Positions 5,283 to 10,221 of a stretch of DNA of 10,221 bases are shown in pieces (position 1 is the first letter of the stretch; every line of letters begins with the position of its first letter). The stretch is from Alphaproteobacteria bacterium. Its GTDB lineage: Bacteria > Pseudomonadota > Gammaproteobacteria > JAGOUN01. The stretch spans positions 1 to 10,221 of the forward strand of contig JAGKWX010000038.1 of NCBI GenBank assembly GCA_021151585.1, in the 5' to 3' direction. Below the pieces are notes generated by a model that saw only the letters and a list, made by a program, of their open reading frames with translations, searched no databases and was not told where the DNA came from. Made by a program: the position numbers and the translations under genes.

Positions 5283-8200
5283 GCTTCAGCTACCCTATTA
5301 TAAAGGGCTCGTTAACAACGACCGTAATGCAGATGCAAGTCGTATGCTAGAGCGCTTAAAAATTGAAGACGCTGAGTCAGAATCTTACATCACTTTAACA
5401 GGTAGCGATCTAACCTCAGACTATGAAGAACATTTTCGCAATTCTTGGACAGCGCAGGAATTATCGAATGCTGAAAGTGGATTTTCACAGTTTCAACCAG
5501 ATGTAACACTCCGCATTGAACAATCGAGCCCTGCCAAAATAGCAACGATTGGAGCTAAATTTGTTGAGCAATTTTGTGAGGATATAAAAAAATTATACGC
5601 AATAGAATCTGTGCAAAATGTTATTAACGAGAGTGAGAAAGATTTTTCAAAAATAATTTCAGTGTTACATCAAAATTACACGCATTACTTACAATATTAT
5701 TTATATGCTTGGTACAAAAAGAATAACCCTGATCGCGATGAAGAGGATCTGAAGTATTTTGGCACTACAATTACCCCATATTTGCAACACCTCGGCGACT
5801 ACTATGTTTCCAATAACAGTATGAGATTTGAAGAAAATCTTCAACATTATAAAACCAACATGTTGCGCATCGTGGGTATATCGGCTGCACCAACTATTAA
5901 TGATGACCCTGAGCAAGATAAGATTAAAAAAAATTTAAACACCCTTGCTTTTACATGGAAGCGTGGAAAAGATAGAGATCGCGGACTGTTAGCAACTTTT
6001 TTGGGCTCTGATATAAATTTGTCACAGACTACCCTTTTGACACAAAGTTATGCCGCGGAGGAAAACTCTCCTCATATCGCCGCATTAACCGCTGCTGCTA
6101 CATCATCCCAGGCTTCAAGCGAAGCAGATGACATTGAAAGTTTAGAAAAAAGTGACATTAATACATATTCGCATAATGTTACGCCGCGTAGTATTACTCC
6201 TGAAGAAGCACAGCAAAATGATGCTCAAATCATTGAAAAGTTTTTGCGAGACAATATTTCTTATTTGCGAAAAGTAAATTTAAATGAATTCCCTGAAAAT
6301 ATTGCAAACGTAATATTGCGTTTTTTATGGGATAAAGTTTATGGCGCTAATGAAGCTATGTCAGAGGAAACGAAAACAAGGATTCGCACTGCGATTACCT
6401 TTCCCCACGAGGTAATCACTAAGTTACAAAAAGAAGATGACGAGCTTAACAATGAATTTAAATTAAAATTACAATTATTATGCTACCCCGATGAGCGGGA
6501 AGGAAAAGCAGATACTGCAATATTGAACACTATGGCTATAGTGTGGGCTATACCAGAAGCCTTAAGGAAGTTGGATGCAGAAAAGCAAGTAGAATTTAAA
6601 AATCTATATGCCTACAATAAAGTAACATATGCGCAATTAGTCTATGATTGGTTGGCAAATAATCCAGATATAATAAAAAGTGTCAATGAATATTATACGA
6701 CTTTAAAAAAACCTTTAGAGGGTGAAAATGAGATTAGCGCATACCAGCGGATCTTAAAAGAAAGCCGCGCTTCTGGGAGAGCGCGGGTTCAACGAATTTT
6801 CGTACCAATGATGACAGAGCAGGTTTTGAAAAGTGGGATTCCAGACCGTGATGGAATTATTTCTCGGATTATGAACAAACAAACCAGCCTGGATGAATTT
6901 TCAGTTTCTGCAAGTTTAATTGAAATATTGACGCAAAATCTGCGCTCTAACTTAGAAAACGCTGAAGGAACAGTAAACGCCATAAATGAAGTTGTTCAGC
7001 TTGCTTTTGACGAAATTGTGACAAGCTTTATACGCATCTTCCCAGACGAGGGGGTATTTAATTTTATTGAAGGTAAGCAACAAAAAATCGACATATTACG
7101 CAAGCTATTTGTCATGCAGCTTGCAAAGTTATTTGAAATATACCAGAACCAAGTTTTAACTGGATCCGTAATACCAGCAATTGTATTAAAAATTCTTAGT
7201 CAATTAAATGAAGCGATTGGTGCTACTGGAAAATTAGAAGCGTCAGAATCGATTTATGAAGCTATAAAAAAGTTGCGAGATAGTATTAGTTCTTCAGCAA
7301 ATAATGATTGGCTTAATGATGCACTTGAAAGATCTATTGACCAGGCAGTTAGGGATCATGCGCAATGCATTACATGCTTAAAAGATTTATTGTTATTTTA
7401 TAAAAAAAACGACACTGCCGAAATAGCCAAAAACAAATTAATAGAAATAGTTATAGAGCTGGGGAAGACTGACGCTAACAATATTACTCAAGGAAGAATT
7501 GGGTTTAATAACGAATATGCAGCAATTATACATAAAGCTAATCCGGAGTTATTTTACAAGGTAATTATTGGCTGCATGACGACCTATGGGCACAATTCGG
7601 ATCAATCAGTTAACAACGCGCGTAAAAATATTTTGGATGTTGTTTTAGGCAATAAAGATTTTTTAACTGGACTTTGTGAAAAATTACTTGAGGCAGGAGA
7701 AGAAAACACATATGAATTAATAAACGCGATTGCCAGCCTGCTTCACGACAAGGCACCTGTAGACGACAAGAAGCTATCTGAGACTGAGAGAGGCGTTATT
7801 GAAATAGTAAAAAACAACATCGAAATAATTAAAAATCAGTCAGATCGACAGAACATGCTTGCTATTTTGAATAGCAACTATTCGCTGCATACAAAACTCA
7901 AATTAATTGGTGGAATCGCGCGAAGTTATGCAAACAGAACTTGTCGCTTTTATCGACCTGAAAACTTTGAATTGTATAATAATTTGAGTGTTTTTTCGTA
8001 TATTGATGGTATCCCAGAAGATGAAAAGGAGGTGAACCTACAGAAAAAGTTAGCTTCATTCGGAGAGGCTGAGAAAAATTTTAAGAATCAGTTTGCTCTG
8101 TGGCTATATTTTTCTTCCCAGACAGGCAGATTATTAGAGCCAGTAATAAAGATTAAGCCGACGTCAGAAGATATTATTAGGCAATGTCAGCGGATGATTG

Positions 8201-9069
8201 CGGAACAATTTGAATTACCTAGCCTCGAAACGCCCACTTTCATTGAAGCCTCTTCTAAAGCTTCAGCTCCGGCTGGAGTTGTGCCCACTGCTGCAGAGGA
8301 TCGAGATCAAGCAAGACCTTCAAAAGAGCAACAATGTTCCCCAATAATCGAGCAATCTTTTACTAAAATCCTGAGTAATTTTGCTGATAAAGTTTCCAAC
8401 GAAGCTGGAAAAATACCTGCTCCAATATCTTCAGATGATAACGCTTCTGCTGAGGCTAGTGACAAAACAGACACCCCATCATTAACAAGCTATCAAAGAG
8501 GCAAGATCATAAGATCCCCTTCTTCCAGTGTGGAGCAAGAAAATCTCACAACGCTTTTAGATAGCTTTGCGATATCGCGCAACGAGACTACGCTTTCACA
8601 AATAAAAAATCTTATGGGAAATGTGACATATATAATTGGTACACAACGACATATAACGACTGCGCCAGAAGGCTTAAAAATAGTATTAGAAAAATTTCGG
8701 GTCTATAGTTATAGCCAATTTTTTCGCTCAAGCTCTATACCAATAGGCATGCGATCTGTGATTCAAATGATTGACAATCATAAAAATATTGCAGAAGTTT
8801 TATTAAAGCTTAAAGAAGTGGCTGATCAAAAAGTCAAAGAAAAGGGTACCGTGGTTGCCTCAGTTTTGCGTCAATCAGAAACACAAGCAGCCTATCAGGC
8901 GATTAATAACTTCTTTTTGAATCCTCCTCAGGGTGGAAATCTCATGCAAGCATTATGTCAGCATATAGAAAACGCTCGAATTGATGAGATCAACCGTAAG
9001 AAAGTAGATTTTGATCAAGGCCAGAAGAAAGCCCAGGCTATCGATCATAACCTAATATTGAAGTTATAA
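5221..9069 (+). CDS. Very large protein of unknown function, 1282 aa
   Basis: No family is recognised. The protein is mostly charged and helix-forming, with no signal peptide or convincing transmembrane segment, so cytoplasmic or exported by a specialised system. Two Ser/Ala/Thr-rich, probably disordered linkers (about residues 280-330 and 1008-1106) divide it into three regions: an N-terminal part, a long central helical part of roughly 680 residues that could be a repeat solenoid, and a C-terminal part of about 175 residues. The start chosen is ATG 5221 with AAGG at 5209-5212, 8 nt upstream. The frame is open upstream to a TTG at 5119 (1316 aa), but that has no SD. A frame-0 start at 5163 is the rival (see the 39-codon entry). 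It is divergent from the F-box-like gene 3824-5017, sharing a short intergenic region. Size, composition, linkers and neighbours suggest a possible secreted effector; that is inference. It looks intact to its TAA. Confidence 0.85.
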   Translation: MWKQLLHKPYTFLSIFQTAIELQLPYYKGLVNNDRNADASRMLERLKIEDAESESYITLTGSDLTSDYEEHFRNSWTAQELSNAESGFSQFQPDVTLRIEQSSPAKIATIGAKFVEQFCEDIKKLYAIESVQNVINESEKDFSKIISVLHQNYTHYLQYYLYAWYKKNNPDRDEEDLKYFGTTITPYLQHLGDYYVSNNSMRFEENLQHYKTNMLRIVGISAAPTINDDPEQDKIKKNLNTLAFTWKRGKDRDRGLLATFLGSDINLSQTTLLTQSYAAEENSPHIAALTAAATSSQASSEADDIESLEKSDINTYSHNVTPRSITPEEAQQNDAQIIEKFLRDNISYLRKVNLNEFPENIANVILRFLWDKVYGANEAMSEETKTRIRTAITFPHEVITKLQKEDDELNNEFKLKLQLLCYPDEREGKADTAILNTMAIVWAIPEALRKLDAEKQVEFKNLYAYNKVTYAQLVYDWLANNPDIIKSVNEYYTTLKKPLEGENEISAYQRILKESRASGRARVQRIFVPMMTEQVLKSGIPDRDGIISRIMNKQTSLDEFSVSASLIEILTQNLRSNLENAEGTVNAINEVVQLAFDEIVTSFIRIFPDEGVFNFIEGKQQKIDILRKLFVMQLAKLFEIYQNQVLTGSVIPAIVLKILSQLNEAIGATGKLEASESIYEAIKKLRDSISSSANNDWLNDALERSIDQAVRDHAQCITCLKDLLLFYKKNDTAEIAKNKLIEIVIELGKTDANNITQGRIGFNNEYAAIIHKANPELFYKVIIGCMTTYGHNSDQSVNNARKNILDVVLGNKDFLTGLCEKLLEAGEENTYELINAIASLLHDKAPVDDKKLSETERGVIEIVKNNIEIIKNQSDRQNMLAILNSNYSLHTKLKLIGGIARSYANRTCRFYRPENFELYNNLSVFSYIDGIPEDEKEVNLQKKLASFGEAEKNFKNQFALWLYFSSQTGRLLEPVIKIKPTSEDIIRQCQRMIAEQFELPSLETPTFIEASSKASAPAGVVPTAAEDRDQARPSKEQQCSPIIEQSFTKILSNFADKVSNEAGKIPAPISSDDNASAEASDKTDTPSLTSYQRGKIIRSPSSSVEQENLTTLLDSFAISRNETTLSQIKNLMGNVTYIIGTQRHITTAPEGLKIVLEKFRVYSYSQFFRSSSIPIGMRSVIQMIDNHKNIAEVLLKLKEVADQKVKEKGTVVASVLRQSETQAAYQAINNFFLNPPQGGNLMQALCQHIENARIDEINRKKVDFDQGQKKAQAIDHNLILKL

Positions 9070-9092
9070 GGTCAACAGAACTGAGAAAATTT

Positions 9093-9133
9093 GGATAAAT
9101 TATCCTAATAAGCTGGCGTGCGATCTAGCCAGC
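9093..9133 (+). terminator. Hairpins after the large gene, possible terminator
   Basis: GGATAA-A-TTATCC (9093-9105) is followed by a GC-rich stem, GCTGGC (9112-9117) with GCCAGC (9128-9133), across a 10-nt loop. The following sequence (GAATTAATTT) is only moderately T-rich, so this would be a weak intrinsic terminator. Confidence 0.35.
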
Positions 9134-9139
9134 GAATTA

Positions 9140-9153
9140 ATTTCCATGGAAAT
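9140..9153. repeat. 14-bp perfect palindrome
   Basis: ATTTCCATGGAAAT is perfectly self-complementary and lies between the large gene and the IS3 element. It could be a protein-binding site. It is not clearly part of the insertion sequence. Confidence 0.45.
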
Positions 9154-9258
9154 CACCGTGACGAATTGTACCTCAAGTTTAATTCAGTTTAGTCTTCCCC
9201 CGTTTTAGTAGAGACGTGAATTTGATAAACTACGATTCAATTAAAGGGGTAATTCACT

Positions 9259-9561
9259 ATGAAAAGAAAAGTAAGAGCTTACACAAAGGAATTCAAACAA
9301 GAATCCGTACGTCTGGCATTAAAATCAGGCTCTGTAACCAATACAGCAGATTCGTTGGGCATTCCGTCTGGGACATTACAAACATGGATGGACAATCTAA
9401 AAAAGATAGGTAAGTTATCTGCTGTTGATACGGATGGTGGTAAAGATATGTCAGCATTAGTAGATGAAAACCGACGCTTGCATAAAGCATTAGCTATAGC
9501 CCTGGAGGAAAAAGAGATTTTAAAAAAGGCGGCTGCATACTTCGCTCAGCACCAGAAGTGA
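9259..9561 (+). CDS. IS3-family transposase OrfA
   Basis: A 100-aa DNA-binding subunit. Residues about 8-45 contain the helix-turn-helix (YTKEFKQESVRLAL, then ADSLGIPSGTLQTWM). Residues 66-95 form the usual leucine-zipper-like helix ending EILKKAAAYFA, a hallmark of IS3-family OrfA. AAAGGGG (9243-9249) precedes the ATG by 9 nt. OrfA binds the terminal repeats and forms OrfAB by -1 frameshifting with the downstream orfB. Length and motifs look intact. Confidence 0.92.
   Translation: MKRKVRAYTKEFKQESVRLALKSGSVTNTADSLGIPSGTLQTWMDNLKKIGKLSAVDTDGGKDMSALVDENRRLHKALAIALEEKEILKKAAAYFAQHQK
9522..9528 (+). promoter_or_regulatory. Programmed -1 frameshift site A AAA AAG
   Basis: In the orfA frame the codons are TTA AAA AAG, giving the heptamer A AAA AAG used by many IS3-family elements. 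A -1 slip enters the orfB frame and makes the OrfAB transposase. orfB also has a GTG overlapping the orfA stop (GTGA at 9558-9561). Confidence 0.8.
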
Positions 9562-10221
9562 AGTATGCATTTATACGAGAAAATGAGCCTAGTTTTAATA
9601 TTAAGAGGATGTGCAACATGTTATCTATTGAACGCAGCGGCTATTACGCTTAGTTAAAGCGTAAACCGAGCCAGAGAAGTATTGCGAATGCGATATTGGA
9701 TAAGAAAATTACTTCAGTTTTTAAGCGTCATAAAAAACGCTATGGTGCTCTACGCATTACGGAGGAATTTCAAGGTGAAGGCGAAGTGTGCAGCCAAAAC
9801 CGTGTTTATCGCAGAATGAAAAAACTTGGACTGCGTGCAAAGGGAAGGAAAAAATTTAAAGTCACGACAGATTCCAAGCATAACCTACCGGTTGCTGAAA
9901 ATTTATTAGATCGTGATTTTACGACTACGGCACCTAATCAAAAGTGGGCGAGTGATATCACCTATATTTGGACGGATGAAGGATGGTTGTATTTAGCGAC
10001 TGTTATTGAGCTTTATTCAAGAGCTGTCATTGGTTGGTCATTGCAACCAACAATGTCACGTGAATTAGTATGTGACGCACTCATGATGGCGCTGTGGCGT
10101 CGCAAATTTCCTCGCGGTGTTGTGTGTCATTCTGATCGCGGATCGCAATATTGCTCTCACGATTATCAAAAAATGTTGAAAAAACATGGTTTGATTTGTA
10201 GCATGAGCCGAAAAGGTAATT
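9558..10221 (+). pseudogene. IS3-family transposase OrfB, amber-interrupted and cut by the window edge
   Basis: The frame from GTG 9558 encodes VKYAFIRENEP and then IERSGYYA. A TAG follows (9651-9653) where the family usually has Trp (GYYAW), so a TGG to TAG change is likely. After it the same frame stays open to the window end: KRYGALRITEEF, the HTH-like NRVYRRMKKLGLRAKGR, then the rve integrase core with the first catalytic Asp in WASDITYIW (codon 9954-9956) and the second in CHSDRGSQY (10134-10136). The final Glu lies beyond the window. There are no other lesions. OrfAB could be made only by suppression of the amber, so this copy is probably dead or very recently inactivated. The third residue and right terminus are unknown. 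Confidence 0.85.

Larger units (their letters stand above)
9190..10221 (+). mobile_element. IS3-family insertion sequence, right side cut by the window
   Basis: Two overlapping frames (orfA, orfB) with an A AAA AAG slippage site define the IS3 family. The left end is not proven. The C-rich stretch beginning TAGTCTTCCCCCG at 9190 resembles IS3-type terminal repeats, but without the right end it cannot be matched. The element runs off the window before the third catalytic residue of orfB. Confidence 0.7.

Noticed and set aside
5701..6983. Two minus-strand ORFs of 71 and 64 codons (5701-5916 and 6789-6983)
   Set aside because: Antisense to the large gene with no start signals or recognisable features.
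9216..9490. 65-codon ORFs on both strands at the IS3 left side
   Set aside because: They overlap orfA in other frames and lack motifs.

Overview
The window looks like an accessory region of an AT-rich gammaproteobacterial chromosome. TsaD is of the standard bacterial type, and two genes carry eukaryote-like F-box-type motifs next to insertion-sequence debris. Together these suggest a host-associated lineage such as the Legionellales (Legionella/Coxiella/Berkiella-like). The taxonomic placement is inference.

Layout, left to right. (1) At 1-53, minus strand, is the 5' end of a gene that leaves the window; its early codons contain five ACTAAT units coding (Thr-Asn)5. A 222-bp divergent promoter region follows, with perfect TATAAT boxes facing both ways, overlapping hairpins and a palindrome. 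(2) 276-1196 (+) encodes a 306-aa protein with an F-box-like segment. (3) Two housekeeping-type genes follow: a hotdog-fold acyl-CoA thioesterase (1353-1787) and tsaD (1936-2934). (4) 2935-3200 is non-coding. At 3201-3825 (-) lies a decayed IS1380-family transposase, readable only by joining several frames. (5) 3824-5017 (-) encodes a 397-aa paralogue of the 306-aa protein. (6) Divergent from it is a very long gene (about 5221-9069, 1282 aa, unknown function) whose N-terminus is uncertain. (7) From about 9190 to the window end is an IS3-family element: an intact orfA, a textbook A AAA AAG frameshift site, and an orfB interrupted by an amber codon and cut by the window edge.

How it fits together. 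The thioesterase and tsaD look like core genes. The two F-box-like paralogues, the 1282-aa protein and the partial divergent gene look like an accessory cluster with IS elements around it. The most interesting content is the F-box-like family and its divergent partner, which may be host-directed effectors (inference). Both divergent accessory genes at about 5.1 kb have a well-placed start codon in the wrong frame upstream of the main ORF. This may reflect frameshift mutations, slippage or sequencing errors.
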